In this document: in pieces, positions 39,367-48,009 of the stretch
How positions within the stretch are numbered: position 1 is the stretch's first letter
How the letters are laid out: every line of letters begins with the position of its first letter
Source of the DNA: Acidimicrobiaceae bacterium
Lineage (GTDB): Bacteria > Actinomycetota > Acidimicrobiia > Acidimicrobiales > Aldehydirespiratoraceae
Direction: 5' to 3'
DNA length: 55,815 nucleotides
Assembly: GCA_009842325.1 (NCBI GenBank)
Contig: VYFQ01000010.1
Span: 8,001 to 63,815, forward strand
The notes under the pieces: generated by a model
The model's input: the letters and a program-made list of their open reading frames with translations, nothing else
What the model was told of the DNA's origin: nothing
The model's database searches: none
Position numbers and translations under genes: made by a program

Positions 39367-40563
39367 CTACCGCGCCAGCGGCACGACCGGAGCCTTCGGG
39401 TAGAGCGTGAGCTGCCGGCACCCATGGTCGGTTACGACCAGCAGGTCCTCCACTCGGGCGCCCCCGACCCCGGGAAAGTACACGCCGGGCTCGACGGTCA
39501 GCACGTTGCCGGGCTCGAGCACCGCGGTTGATCCCGACACCACCCTGGGCAACTCGTGAATGTCCAGCCCGACACCGTGTCCCGACCCGTGGACGAAGGC
39601 CTCGCCCATGCCGGCCTCATCGATGACCGAACGGCAGGCCCCGTCGATCTCGCTCGCCTCCACCCCCGGACGCACCGCTTCGACTCCGGCCGACTGGCTG
39701 CGACCCACAACCTCCAGCATGGACTCGACCTGCTCGTCGGGATCGCCCAGCACGAACGATCGGGTCATGTCGCTGCGGTAGCCGTCCACCTCCGCTCCGA
39801 CATCGACGACCACCAGGTCGCCGGCCTGCAGCTTCCGGTCGGTTGGTCGGGCATGGGGAAGCGCGCTGTTGGGGCCCGAAGCCACGATGGTGTCGTAGGC
39901 AGGGCCGGACGCACCGGAGGCACGGATGGCGTCGTCCAAGGTCTGCTGGATCTCCGCCTCGGTCACCCCCGGCCGCAGCATCGGCTCAGCTGCGGCCAGA
40001 GCTCCGTCGGCGATCCTGGCTGCGGCCTGCATGCGGGTCAGCTCGGCTGGGTCTTTGACGGCGCGCAGGCCCTCGACGGCCTCGGTGAGCGGCACCGTGG
40101 AGGCATCCACGGCCTCACTCCAGCGGATCTGCTCGGCCCAGGCGACGCTGTCCTCCAAGCCCAGCCGGCTCACCCCGTCGAGCCGGCCCGCCGCTGCGTC
40201 GGTCGCCTTGCGGGCCACCACCACCTCCAATTCAGCGGCGACGCCGGCCTCCGCGATCTGTGCAGGCGCCTGCTCGGCGTAGCGGGAGTCGGTCACGAGC
40301 AGCGCCTCGCCGGAGCCGAACACCACGACCGTCCCGTTGGAGCCGGTGAAGCCCGTGAGCCACCGCACATTGGCCGGCTGAGAGATCACCGCCGCATCGA
40401 CGTCCTCCTCGGCCAGCCGGTGCCGGAGCCGGCCGAGACGTCCGTCCACCCGCAACGGCGGCAGGCTGCCCAGGGCGTCGACCGCGGTCGGCGCGGGCGC
40501 ACTGATGGCCGGCGGGATGTTCCCTGCCGTTCTAGGGTGACTAACGGGTCGTGGAACCACCAC
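39367..40563 (-). CDS. pepP: M24 metallopeptidase, Xaa-Pro aminopeptidase/dipeptidase type
   Basis: Cytosolic proline peptidase. The N-terminal creatinase-like domain (LRHRLAEEDVDAAVISQPANVRWLTGFTGSNG) precedes the pita-bread domain with metal ligands in DVGAEVDGYRSDMTRSF, the FVHGSGHGVGLDIHE histidines and LTVEPGVYFPGVGGARVEDLLVV. The GTG at 40563 gives 398 residues, but about 35 N-terminal residues are low complexity. The true start may be nearer LRVDGRLGRLRHRL. It sits between aroB and efp, the conserved place. Confidence 0.88.
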   Translation of the reverse strand: MVVPRPVSHPRTAGNIPPAISAPAPTAVDALGSLPPLRVDGRLGRLRHRLAEEDVDAAVISQPANVRWLTGFTGSNGTVVVFGSGEALLVTDSRYAEQAPAQIAEAGVAAELEVVVARKATDAAAGRLDGVSRLGLEDSVAWAEQIRWSEAVDASTVPLTEAVEGLRAVKDPAELTRMQAAARIADGALAAAEPMLRPGVTEAEIQQTLDDAIRASGASGPAYDTIVASGPNSALPHARPTDRKLQAGDLVVVDVGAEVDGYRSDMTRSFVLGDPDEQVESMLEVVGRSQSAGVEAVRPGVEASEIDGACRSVIDEAGMGEAFVHGSGHGVGLDIHELPRVVSGSTAVLEPGNVLTVEPGVYFPGVGGARVEDLLVVTDHGCRQLTLYPKAPVVPLAR

Positions 40564-40592
40564 AAGTCACCCCAGAATCTCGCCGGGCGGCC

Positions 40593-41615
40593 TCATCGAA
40601 TAGCCGCCAGCGCTTCCCGGAGTGTCGTCTCCGGCACGCCCACCACCGGCTCTACTCCCCGGTCGGAGTCGAGCACGAACGTGACGCCGTCGACGGCCTT
40701 CTTGTCGCGGCCGAACAGCGCCAGCAGTTCGTCGTCGTCGAGCACCGCCGGCAGCCGGTCAGGAAGGCCGTAGCCGGACACCACCCGGCGGTGGGCCGCC
40801 ACGCGCTCGGAATCGATGCGGCCCAGCCGCATGGCTACCTCGGCCGCGTACACGAGGCCGACGGCCACCGCCTCGCCATGGCGCAGGTCGTAGCTTCCCG
40901 CAGTCTCGATGGCGTGGGCCAGCGTGTGGCCGTAATTCAGGATCGCCCGGCGCCCCCCTTCCCGCTCGTCGGCCGCCACCACCTCGGCCTTGATGCGCAC
41001 CGCGGCGGCGATCCTCTCGTCGGTACCGAGAGCGTCGAGGTCGTCGCCGGTCAAGAAGTGGTACTTGGCCAGCTCACCTTGGCCGCTGCGCAGCTCCCGC
41101 GGCGGCAGCGTGGCCAGCGTCTCGGTGTCGCACAGAACGGCGTGAGGATGCCAGAACGCGCCCACGAGGTTCTTGCCCTCGGGAAGGTTGACACCGGTCT
41201 TACCCCCGATGGCCGCGTCCACCTGGGCCAGCAGGGTGGTGGCCACCGAGACGTAGCGGATGCCGCGGTGGTAGACGGCGGCCACGAAGCCGGCCAGGTC
41301 GGTGACCACTCCCCCGCCGACGGCCACGATCACATCGGAGCGGGTGAAGCCCGCCCGCGACATCTCGCCGCAGAGCCGCTCGACCTCGGCCAGCGACTTG
41401 GCCTCCTCGCCGTCGGCAACGGTGAACACCGACTGGTCGAGGCCGCTGTCGACGGTCCAGCCCACGCCCTCCTGGGTGATGATTGCTGCCCGGCGAGCCC
41501 CGGCCGGCATCACCGAGCCGAGCCGGTCCCGCACTCCTACACCCACATGGACGTCGTAGGAGCGGTCGCCCAGAGCGACGGTCACGACACGGGCTTGCGA
41601 GACGGACGGCGGCAC
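40593..41615 (-). CDS. aroB: 3-dehydroquinate synthase
   Basis: Second step of the shikimate pathway, NAD- and metal-dependent. DVIVAVGGGVVTDLAGFVAAVYHRGI, VDAAIGGKTGVNLPEGKNLVGAFWHP and the metal-site ILNYGHTLAHAIE are intact. The GTG at 41615 (VPPSVSQARVVTVALGDRSY, 340 residues) fits the family; the open frame to 41741 passes through an inverted repeat and is unlikely. Actinobacterial aroK and aroC, usually just upstream, are absent here. Confidence 0.95.
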   Translation of the reverse strand: MPPSVSQARVVTVALGDRSYDVHVGVGVRDRLGSVMPAGARRAAIITQEGVGWTVDSGLDQSVFTVADGEEAKSLAEVERLCGEMSRAGFTRSDVIVAVGGGVVTDLAGFVAAVYHRGIRYVSVATTLLAQVDAAIGGKTGVNLPEGKNLVGAFWHPHAVLCDTETLATLPPRELRSGQGELAKYHFLTGDDLDALGTDERIAAAVRIKAEVVAADEREGGRRAILNYGHTLAHAIETAGSYDLRHGEAVAVGLVYAAEVAMRLGRIDSERVAAHRRVVSGYGLPDRLPAVLDDDELLALFGRDKKAVDGVTFVLDSDRGVEPVVGVPETTLREALAAIR

Positions 41616-41715
41616 CCAAGAGAGCCTACCGATGCGCCGGTAAGGCTCTGGAGGTCGAGCGGACAAGCGGCGCTCATTGGCGGACTCGTAAGGCGTGCAG
41701 CGGGACACGCAGCCT

Positions 41716-41764
41716 GAACTTCTGTCAAGAAGCCACCGCATAGGTGCAAAATTGACAGAAGTTC
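41716..41764. repeat. Perfect 13-base inverted repeat between aroE and aroB
   Basis: GAACTTCTGTCAA (41716-41728) and TTGACAGAAGTTC (41752-41764) are exactly complementary, with a 23-base loop that holds a nested CACC/GGTG stem (41734-41737, 41743-41746). It starts 1 base past the aroE stop. The surrounding sequence is AT-rich. There is no U-run, so it could be a stable intercistronic hairpin, the ends of a miniature mobile element, or a deletion scar. Confidence 0.8.
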
Positions 41765-41765
41765 G

Positions 41766-42605
41766 TTATATAGAGCCTGCGGCCTGGCGCATCACATCCA
41801 CCGGCGCTCCGATGCCGGTCCACAGCTCGAAGGCGGCTGCGGCCTGGTACGCCAGCATCGACAGGCCGTTGTGAGCCTCGACGCCCCGCCGCCGCAGGGC
41901 CGCCAGCCAGGCCGTCTCCAGCGGCTCGTACACCAGATCCACCGCGACCTGGCCGGGCTGCAGCAGCCTCGGCTCGCAGGGCACGGACGAGTCCGCCCCC
42001 ATGCCGATCGAGGTCGCGTTCACGACCAAGTCGGCCGCCGCGATGTCGTCGGTCGTCCCCACTCGGCCCGGCTTCCCGGACCGGGCCGCCGCGTCAGCGA
42101 CCGCTGCCGCGGCGTGGGCTCCGGCCGGTGTGCGGTTGATCACCGCCACGTCTGCCGCACCCTCGGAGGCCAGGCCCCAGGCCACCGCCCGGGCCGCCCC
42201 GCCCGCGCCCAGCAGCGCCACCCGGAGGCCATCCGGGTCGATCCCGGCGTCGGCCCGCAGGGCGGACACGAACCCGGCGGCGTCGGTGTTGGCAGCCCGC
42301 AGGCGCCCATCGTCCATCGGTACGACGCAGTTGGCGGCGCCGAGCACCTCCACCTCGTCGTCGCGGGTGTCCGCGGCCTCGGCCACCTCGGCCTTGAGCG
42401 GCATGGTTACCGACAGTCCGGCGAGCTGCAGCACCCGCATCGCATCCAGCGCGGCCTCCCCTCCCCCGGCCGGCACCTCGAATGCGGTGAACGCCCAGTC
42501 GATGCCGGCCGCCGCGAACGCAGCATTGTGGATGGCGGGCGAGCGCGAGTGGCGCACCGGGTCGCCGATGACCGCCGCTACCCGCTCCGGTCTAGCGGAG
42601 GTCAT
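41766..42605 (-). CDS. aroE: Shikimate dehydrogenase
   Basis: NADPH-dependent reduction of 3-dehydroshikimate. The 279 residues begin MTSARPERVAAVIGDPVRHSRSPAIHNAAF and carry SVTMPLKAEV (catalytic Lys), AANTDAAGFVSAL (Asp), the Rossmann GAGGAARAVAWGLA and INRTPAGA. GGAG seven bases before the ATG at 42605 decides the start over the ATG at 42611. It is followed by the 13-base inverted repeat and then aroB. Confidence 0.94.
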   Translation of the reverse strand: MTSARPERVAAVIGDPVRHSRSPAIHNAAFAAAGIDWAFTAFEVPAGGGEAALDAMRVLQLAGLSVTMPLKAEVAEAADTRDDEVEVLGAANCVVPMDDGRLRAANTDAAGFVSALRADAGIDPDGLRVALLGAGGAARAVAWGLASEGAADVAVINRTPAGAHAAAAVADAAARSGKPGRVGTTDDIAAADLVVNATSIGMGADSSVPCEPRLLQPGQVAVDLVYEPLETAWLAALRRRGVEAHNGLSMLAYQAAAAFELWTGIGAPVDVMRQAAGSI

Positions 42606-42669
42606 GCCCATGCTCCGCTCTGGTTCCCGTATCCGACTTCGTTGGGAGACATGATCGGATGCCCGTCCA

Positions 42670-44169
42670 TCAGCAGTACCCGAGCTCGCGGCAGACCTGC
42701 ACGTTCTCCAGGTGCTCCTCGTAGGTCGCCGCGAAACGGTGGGCGCCGCGCACCCCTCCCTCGTCGGTGCGGACGTAGAACATCCAGTCGCCGTCGGCGG
42801 GCTGCAGCGCGGCCTCAAGCGACGCCTCGCCGGGCGCCGATATCGGCGTGGGCGGCAGCCCGGTCACCACCCGGGTGTTCCAGGGCGAATCCCGGCTGAT
42901 GTCGGCGGAGGTGAGATCGGCGCACGACTTGGCCGCGGCGTAGCAGGCGGTGGCGTCGATGTCGAGGCGCCAGCCCTCGGCCAGCCGGTTGTATATCACC
43001 CGGGCGATTTTGGCCCGGTCCTCGGACACCAGAGCCTCTTCCTCGATGAGGCTGGCGACGATGATCACGTCGTAGGGCGCCAGACCCAACTCGACGATGT
43101 CGGGGTGGAGTCCGGGATCCTGGAGCAGGCGAGCGAAGCGGCGATCGAACTCGTCGGAGAGGCGAAGCAGGAAACCGTGCTCGTCGGCAAGGTCGTCGGC
43201 GTTGATGTCGTAGGTGGCCGGGAAGAGCATGCCTTCGAGGCTCCTGACGGGCGCTTCGTCGGGAAGGTAGGACGCTTCGCGCACCAGCGAGACGTAGGCC
43301 GCCTCCAGGTCCTCCCACTCGAAGGCAGGATTCTCCTCGATCAGGCGCTCAGCCATCTCGCTCCAGCGCAACCCCTCGGGGATGCGCACGATCTCGAACA
43401 CCTCGGGCAACGGCCCGGCGTCGAACACCGTCCGCACCGACGCGAAGTCCATGTTCTCCCAGAGGATGTAGTCGCCCGCCTCCACGGCCACGACCGTGTC
43501 GCACCCCAAGAACCCGGCGATGGTCAGATCGCCGTCGCAGCGCAGCCAGTAGCGGAAGACGGTGGCGTTGGAGATTACCCCCGCGTTCTGGAGCTCGCCG
43601 GCGATCTCGTTCACCGACGCGCCCTGGGGAATGGTCAGCTCGATCGCGTCACCCGGAAGTCCCTCCGGTGTGATCTGGGCGTCCACCCAGCCGTAGATGC
43701 GCCCCCGGAACCATCCCACCGCCAGCACGAGCACGACGACCAGCACCACCAGGCGGGCGAACCCGCCCCAGAAGGGGCGATAGCGGACCCAGTTGCGGTC
43801 GTCGGCGTCGTAGACGGGATCGACGATGAAGTCGTCGTCGAGTTCCTCCTCCACCACGACCATCGAGCCCTGATCGACCGTTGACCAGCCGCTCCGGGCG
43901 GCGACGATGCTCTGCTCGTCGCGGCGGGCTACTTGGCGCGCTGCCTTCTTGGGGCGCTTCCTAGGAGGTCGGGGCACAGCCGGACTGCGCGCTGCCTTCT
44001 TGGGGCGCTTCCTAGGAGGTTGGGGCACAGCCGGGCGAACCCTGCTTCCAGCGGGTATGGACCGGGACCGAGCCGGAGCGGCCCTCGCGCCGGCACCGCC
44101 GTCGGGGCGACCCGTGATGAAGTTCGACAGCTTCGACGGTCGGCGACGGCTTGCACCGCGGTCAGCCAC
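42670..44169 (-). CDS. mltG: Endolytic murein transglycosylase MltG (YceG)
   Basis: Inner-membrane enzyme that cuts nascent glycan strands. A ~165-residue cytosolic N-terminus, basic with two 17-residue repeats (RKRPKKAAR) and then acidic, precedes one membrane helix (FARLVVLVVVLVLAVGW). A LysM-like region (ELTIPQGASVNEIAGELQNAGVI) and the YceG domain with catalytic Glu in VASLIEEEALVSEDRAKIARVIYNRL and the GLPPTPISAPGEASLEAAL loop follow. The GTG at 44169 (499 residues) overlaps the ruvX stop by 8 bases. Confidence 0.93.
   Translation of the reverse strand: MADRGASRRRPSKLSNFITGRPDGGAGARAAPARSRSIPAGSRVRPAVPQPPRKRPKKAARSPAVPRPPRKRPKKAARQVARRDEQSIVAARSGWSTVDQGSMVVVEEELDDDFIVDPVYDADDRNWVRYRPFWGGFARLVVLVVVLVLAVGWFRGRIYGWVDAQITPEGLPGDAIELTIPQGASVNEIAGELQNAGVISNATVFRYWLRCDGDLTIAGFLGCDTVVAVEAGDYILWENMDFASVRTVFDAGPLPEVFEIVRIPEGLRWSEMAERLIEENPAFEWEDLEAAYVSLVREASYLPDEAPVRSLEGMLFPATYDINADDLADEHGFLLRLSDEFDRRFARLLQDPGLHPDIVELGLAPYDVIIVASLIEEEALVSEDRAKIARVIYNRLAEGWRLDIDATACYAAAKSCADLTSADISRDSPWNTRVVTGLPPTPISAPGEASLEAALQPADGDWMFYVRTDEGGVRGAHRFAATYEEHLENVQVCRELGYC
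43936..44037 (-). repeat. 51-base tandem duplication in the mltG N-terminal coding region
   Basis: Two copies (about 43936-43986 and 43987-44037) nearly identical, in frame, encoding PAVPxPPRKRPKKAARx. The result doubles a Lys/Arg-rich patch on the cytosolic side of the membrane helix. Recent slippage or functional reinforcement of a basic membrane- or partner-binding tail are both possible. Confidence 0.8.
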
Positions 44170-44584
44170 GGGGCATACCAGCGTCAAGCCAGGACTGGAG
44201 CACCACCGCAGCCGCCACCCGGTCGACAACACCGCGCCTCCGGGGTCCCTTCATCTGCTGCTCCATGAGGCTCCGTTCGGCGATGACGGTCGTCAACCGC
44301 TCATCGTAGGAAACGACAGGCACCTCCAGGAGCCTCTCAAGACGGTCGATCTCGGCACGGGCAGTTCGAGCGGCCGGCCCCTCGGTGCCGTCGAGGGAGA
44401 TCGGCAGCCCGACCACCACGATCTCGGCCTCCCACTGGTGCACCTGATCGGCGATGGCCCGCAGATCGCGGTCGGGATCGCCCGTGCGTACCAGCGTCTC
44501 GACCGGGGTGGCCACCGTCCCGGCCGAGTCGCACACCGCCACACCGACCCGGCGCTCGCCCAGATCGAGCCCTAGGGCCCGCAC
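44162..44584 (-). CDS. ruvX: Pre-16S rRNA nuclease, YqgF/RuvX family
   Basis: RNase-H-fold protein needed for 16S rRNA 5' maturation. The 140 residues start VRALGLDLGERRVGVAVCDSAG (first acidic residue), with EIVVVGLPISLDGTEGP, VSYDERLTTVIAE and the late acidic residue in GVVDRVAAAVVLQSWLD. The GTG at 44584 lies 1 base after the alaS stop region; the longer frame upstream is alaS out of phase. The alaS-ruvX-mltG-aroE order is conserved in actinobacteria. Confidence 0.93.
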   Translation of the reverse strand: MRALGLDLGERRVGVAVCDSAGTVATPVETLVRTGDPDRDLRAIADQVHQWEAEIVVVGLPISLDGTEGPAARTARAEIDRLERLLEVPVVSYDERLTTVIAERSLMEQQMKGPRRRGVVDRVAAAVVLQSWLDAGMPRG

Positions 44585-44585
44585 T

Positions 44586-47162
44586 TCAGGTGATTCCAGC
44601 CGCGGCGCGCGCCAGTTCGAGGGCCTCGTCCAGACGATCGGCGTCCCTGCCCCCGGCCACGCAAAAGTCGGCCGCGGACTTCCCCCCGCCACCGATGGTC
44701 TTCTTGGCCTCGCCGATGAGGTCGCCGGCGTGGAATCCGCCGCTCTCGGTGGCGGCCGCGGCCAGGGCCGCTCCCCCGGAGTCGAGCGCGGTGCCGAGAA
44801 CCACGGCCTTCACCCCGTCGATGTCGCGTATCGACACCGCCAGGTCGCGCAGGCCGTCCCGGCCCACGTCATCGACACGAGCCACGACCACGCCGTCCAC
44901 GGCCGCGGCCGCCAGTTCCGGCGCCCGGCCCAGCGCCACCCGACGCCGCAACTCGGCCACCTCGGCCCGCAGGGCCTTCGTCTCGCCCTGGCGCTTGACC
45001 ACGCCGTCGGCCAACTCGGCCGCTGGTACTCCCAGCGACCGGGCCACGTCGCCTATGAGCGACTGCTGGCTGCGCAGCAGGGCCAGCGTGTCGTGGCCGG
45101 TGATGGCCTCCAACCGGCGCATGTTGGCGCCGATCGAGGCTTCCGAAGTGATGTGGAACGCCCCGATGTCGCCGAGGGCCCGCACATGGGTGCCGCCGCA
45201 CAACTCCACCGAATGGCGGCCGGCCTCAAGCACCCGCACCAACTCGCCGTACTTCTCCCCGAAGAAGGCGATCGCGCCGACCTGCTGGGCATGGTCGAAG
45301 GTGGTCTCGTAGTGGCGGCACGACTCGTTGCCGAGCACCTCGGAGTTGACCAGGTCCTCCACGTCGGTGATCTGCTCGGCTGTGAGGGCCTCGTAGTGGC
45401 TGAAGTCGAAACGGAGACGGTCGGGACCGACCCAGGATCCCTGCTGCTTGACATGGTCGCCGAGCACCTCCCGCAGCGCCCAGTGCAGGATGTGGGTTGC
45501 GGTGTGGTTCCGCCGGATGCCGGCCCGGCGCTCGACATCCACCGTCGCGGTGACCTCGTCCCCCACCCGCAGCTCCCCGTCGACGGGCTCGACGACGTGA
45601 ACGTGGAGGTCGGGCACTCCGTAGACGGTGTCGATGACCCGCACGCGGGCTCCGGTCGTCTCGCAGGAGATCTCACCGGTGTCACCGATCTGACCGCCGC
45701 TCTCGGCGTAGAACGGCGTGCGGTCCAGCACCACCCGGTCATCGGCGGCGTACAGCACACGGCCGACCGATGTCAGCTCGGCCCGGCCGGTGAACTCGGT
45801 GGGCCCGGCGGCCGAGAAGAGAGCCACGAACGGGGCCACGTCGTCGGCGGCAGCCACCGAGCGGGCACTGCGGGCCCGCTCCTGCTGCCGCGACATCGCG
45901 ACCGCGAAGCCTTCGGTGTCGACCTCGACGCCTCTCTCGGCCGCGATCTCGACGGTGACCTCTAGAGGGAAGCCGTAGGTGTCGTGCAGCAGGAAGGCGA
46001 CCTCGCCGTCGATCGGCCGGCCGGGGCCGAGGGCGTCCAGGCGGCCGTCGAGGATGGTCTGCCCGGTGCGCAGCGTCTGGCGGAAGCGCTGCTCCTCGCG
46101 GTCGATCACGTCGCGCACGTAGCCGTGGTTGCGGACCAGGTCCGGGTAGGCCTCGGCCATCACCTCCACCACCGCGTCGACCATTCCCCCCATGACCGGC
46201 TCCTCCACGCCCAGCAGGTAGGCGTGGCGCACGGCTCGGCGGATGATGCGCCGCAGCACGTAGCCGCGGTCCTCGTTGGAGGGGAACACCCCGTCGCTGA
46301 CCAGCAGGGACGTGGAGCGGGCATGGTCGGCGAGGATCCGGAGCGACACGTCTCGGGCCTCGGACTCGCCCAGCTTGGCACCGGTGAGGCGCTGGGCCGC
46401 GTCGAGCAGGACGACGAACTCGTCGGTCTCCCACACCGAATCGACCCCTTGGAGCACGGCCACGGTGCGCTCCAGGCCCAGACCGGTGTCGATCGAGGGC
46501 TTGGGCAGCGGGATCTCCTCACCGTCGGGAGTGCTCTCGAACTGCATGAACACCAGGTTCCAGACCTCGATGTAGCGCTCCTCGCCACCGTGGGCGGGCC
46601 CGCCGCCGGGACCGTATTCGGGGCCCTTGTCCCAGAAGATCTCCGAGCACGGCCCGCAGGGGCCCACATCGGCCATCCGCCAGTAGTTGTCCTCGCCCAG
46701 GCGCTGGATCCGCTCGGCGGGCACGCCGACCTCGTCCCGCCAGATGGCCTCGGCCTCATCGTCGCTGAGGTGAACCGTCACCCACAGCCGCTCAGCGTCG
46801 AGTCCGAACACTCCGGTGACGAGCTCCCAGGCCCAGGCGCAGGCGTCGGACTTGAAGTAGTCGCCGAAGCTGAAGTTGCCGAGCATCTCAAAGAACGTGA
46901 GGTGGCGGGAGGTGCGCCCGATCTCGTCGAGGTCGTTGTGCTTGCCGCCGGCCCGCACGCATTTCTGCACGGTGACGGCCCGCGGGAAAGGAGGCTGCTG
47001 CTCGCCGGTGAAGTACGTCTTGAACGGCACCATTCCGGCCACCGTGAACAGCAGCGTGGGGTCGTGGGGGATCAGGCTGGCCGACGGGTGGTGGGTGTGG
47101 CCCCGCTCGACGAAGAAGTCGACGAAGGCCTTGCGGACCTCGGCCGCGGTCATCGACCTCAT
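44586..47162 (-). CDS. alaS: Alanine-tRNA ligase
   Basis: Full-length 858-residue AlaRS. It has the class IIc catalytic core (TPHHPSASLIP-type HHPSASLIPHDPTLLFTVAGMVPFK; FFEMLGNFSFGDYFK), helical tRNA domain, editing domain with the zinc motif RRNHTATHILHWAL and CGGTHVRALGDIG, and the C-Ala domain (DEALELARAAAGI). The ATG at 47162 overlaps the stop of the upstream small gene as ATGA; MTAAEV at 47153 is an alternative. Confidence 0.96.
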   Translation of the reverse strand: MRSMTAAEVRKAFVDFFVERGHTHHPSASLIPHDPTLLFTVAGMVPFKTYFTGEQQPPFPRAVTVQKCVRAGGKHNDLDEIGRTSRHLTFFEMLGNFSFGDYFKSDACAWAWELVTGVFGLDAERLWVTVHLSDDEAEAIWRDEVGVPAERIQRLGEDNYWRMADVGPCGPCSEIFWDKGPEYGPGGGPAHGGEERYIEVWNLVFMQFESTPDGEEIPLPKPSIDTGLGLERTVAVLQGVDSVWETDEFVVLLDAAQRLTGAKLGESEARDVSLRILADHARSTSLLVSDGVFPSNEDRGYVLRRIIRRAVRHAYLLGVEEPVMGGMVDAVVEVMAEAYPDLVRNHGYVRDVIDREEQRFRQTLRTGQTILDGRLDALGPGRPIDGEVAFLLHDTYGFPLEVTVEIAAERGVEVDTEGFAVAMSRQQERARSARSVAAADDVAPFVALFSAAGPTEFTGRAELTSVGRVLYAADDRVVLDRTPFYAESGGQIGDTGEISCETTGARVRVIDTVYGVPDLHVHVVEPVDGELRVGDEVTATVDVERRAGIRRNHTATHILHWALREVLGDHVKQQGSWVGPDRLRFDFSHYEALTAEQITDVEDLVNSEVLGNESCRHYETTFDHAQQVGAIAFFGEKYGELVRVLEAGRHSVELCGGTHVRALGDIGAFHITSEASIGANMRRLEAITGHDTLALLRSQQSLIGDVARSLGVPAAELADGVVKRQGETKALRAEVAELRRRVALGRAPELAAAAVDGVVVARVDDVGRDGLRDLAVSIRDIDGVKAVVLGTALDSGGAALAAAATESGGFHAGDLIGEAKKTIGGGGKSAADFCVAGGRDADRLDEALELARAAAGIT

Positions 47163-47476
47163 GGCCGGTCCGTGGTGGTCGGGGACTCGTCGTCGCGGCT
47201 CAACTCCGACTCGGTGTCGCGCATGGCCTCGCGCCCCTCGGCAACCGCGTGACGGAGGTCGTCGGCGATGCGTCGGGCCTCCCGGCCCAGGTTTCTGGCG
47301 CTGTCGGCCGCGGTCTGCTGGGCTCGCTGGGCGGCTTCCCGGGACCGGTCGGCCACCGCGTTGCGAACGTTGGCCGGCGCGTAGCGCTCGGCTGCCTCGC
47401 GGGCCTTGCTGCGCAACCAGGCCGCCGTCCCCAGACCGGCCACATAGCCTGCGCCGAGCCACCACATCCGCCTCAT
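47159..47476 (-). CDS. Small membrane-anchored coiled-coil protein, unknown function
   Basis: 105 residues. One N-terminal hydrophobic segment (MWWLGAGYVAGLGTAAWL) is followed by a long Ala/Arg/Glu-rich helix (AREAAERYAPANVRNAVADRSREAAQRAQQTAAD...) and an acidic tail, resembling YtxH-like envelope proteins. No catalytic motif. It overlaps the DUF948-like gene upstream and alaS downstream by 4 bases each, so it is part of the alaS operon. Function not known. Confidence 0.72.
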   Translation of the reverse strand: MRRMWWLGAGYVAGLGTAAWLRSKAREAAERYAPANVRNAVADRSREAAQRAQQTAADSARNLGREARRIADDLRHAVAEGREAMRDTESELSRDDESPTTTDRP

Positions 47477-47955
47477 CGCCGACGCCTCCGAGTCCGGCCG
47501 GCACCGCCCTTGGCTGGTACGTCTCGGTGGCGGGCAGTAGCGGCCTCCACCGCCGCGGCCGGCCTGTCCGAGGCAGCGACATCGAGGGACCGGCGATGGC
47601 GGCGCCGCTCACGCAGGCGGCGGCCGGCCTGGCCCGCACCCGACACCAGGGACAGACCCTTTATCAGCGGCGGGGCGAACGCCCGGTAGGTCAGGCGGCT
47701 GGCATGGTCGGCCGTAGCCGCGATGCGCTCCGCCCGCCCGATCACCCGGTCCACCCGGTGAAGTTCCGCGTCGGCCTTGGTGACCGTGGTGCGGAGATCG
47801 TCGACCATGGGCAGCGCCGAGTCCCGCAGGTCGTCAACCACATCGCGCAGCTCGCGCATAGTCCTCACCAGCGACACCACGGCCACAGTCAGCACGACCA
47901 CCGTGGCCAGGCAGACCAGGGTCACGATCACGGCGGCTAGATCGACAGCGCTCAC
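47473..47955 (-). CDS. DUF948-like membrane protein
   Basis: 160 residues. An N-terminal membrane helix (LAAVIVTLVCLATVVVLTVAVVSLV) is followed by a coiled-coil-like segment (RTMRELRDVVDDLRDSALPMVDDLRTTVTKADAELHRVD), as in DUF948 proteins, then a strongly basic C-terminus (RRLRERRRHRRS ... GRTRRRRR). A DUF948 protein beside alaS is a recurring actinobacterial arrangement. Role unknown. Confidence 0.75.
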   Translation of the reverse strand: MSAVDLAAVIVTLVCLATVVVLTVAVVSLVRTMRELRDVVDDLRDSALPMVDDLRTTVTKADAELHRVDRVIGRAERIAATADHASRLTYRAFAPPLIKGLSLVSGAGQAGRRLRERRRHRRSLDVAASDRPAAAVEAATARHRDVPAKGGAGRTRRRRR

Positions 47956-48009
47956 GCAGTCAAGATACCGCCAAGCCCGAGGCGTTCCCGGTCGGGGCGC
48001 GACGGCGGA

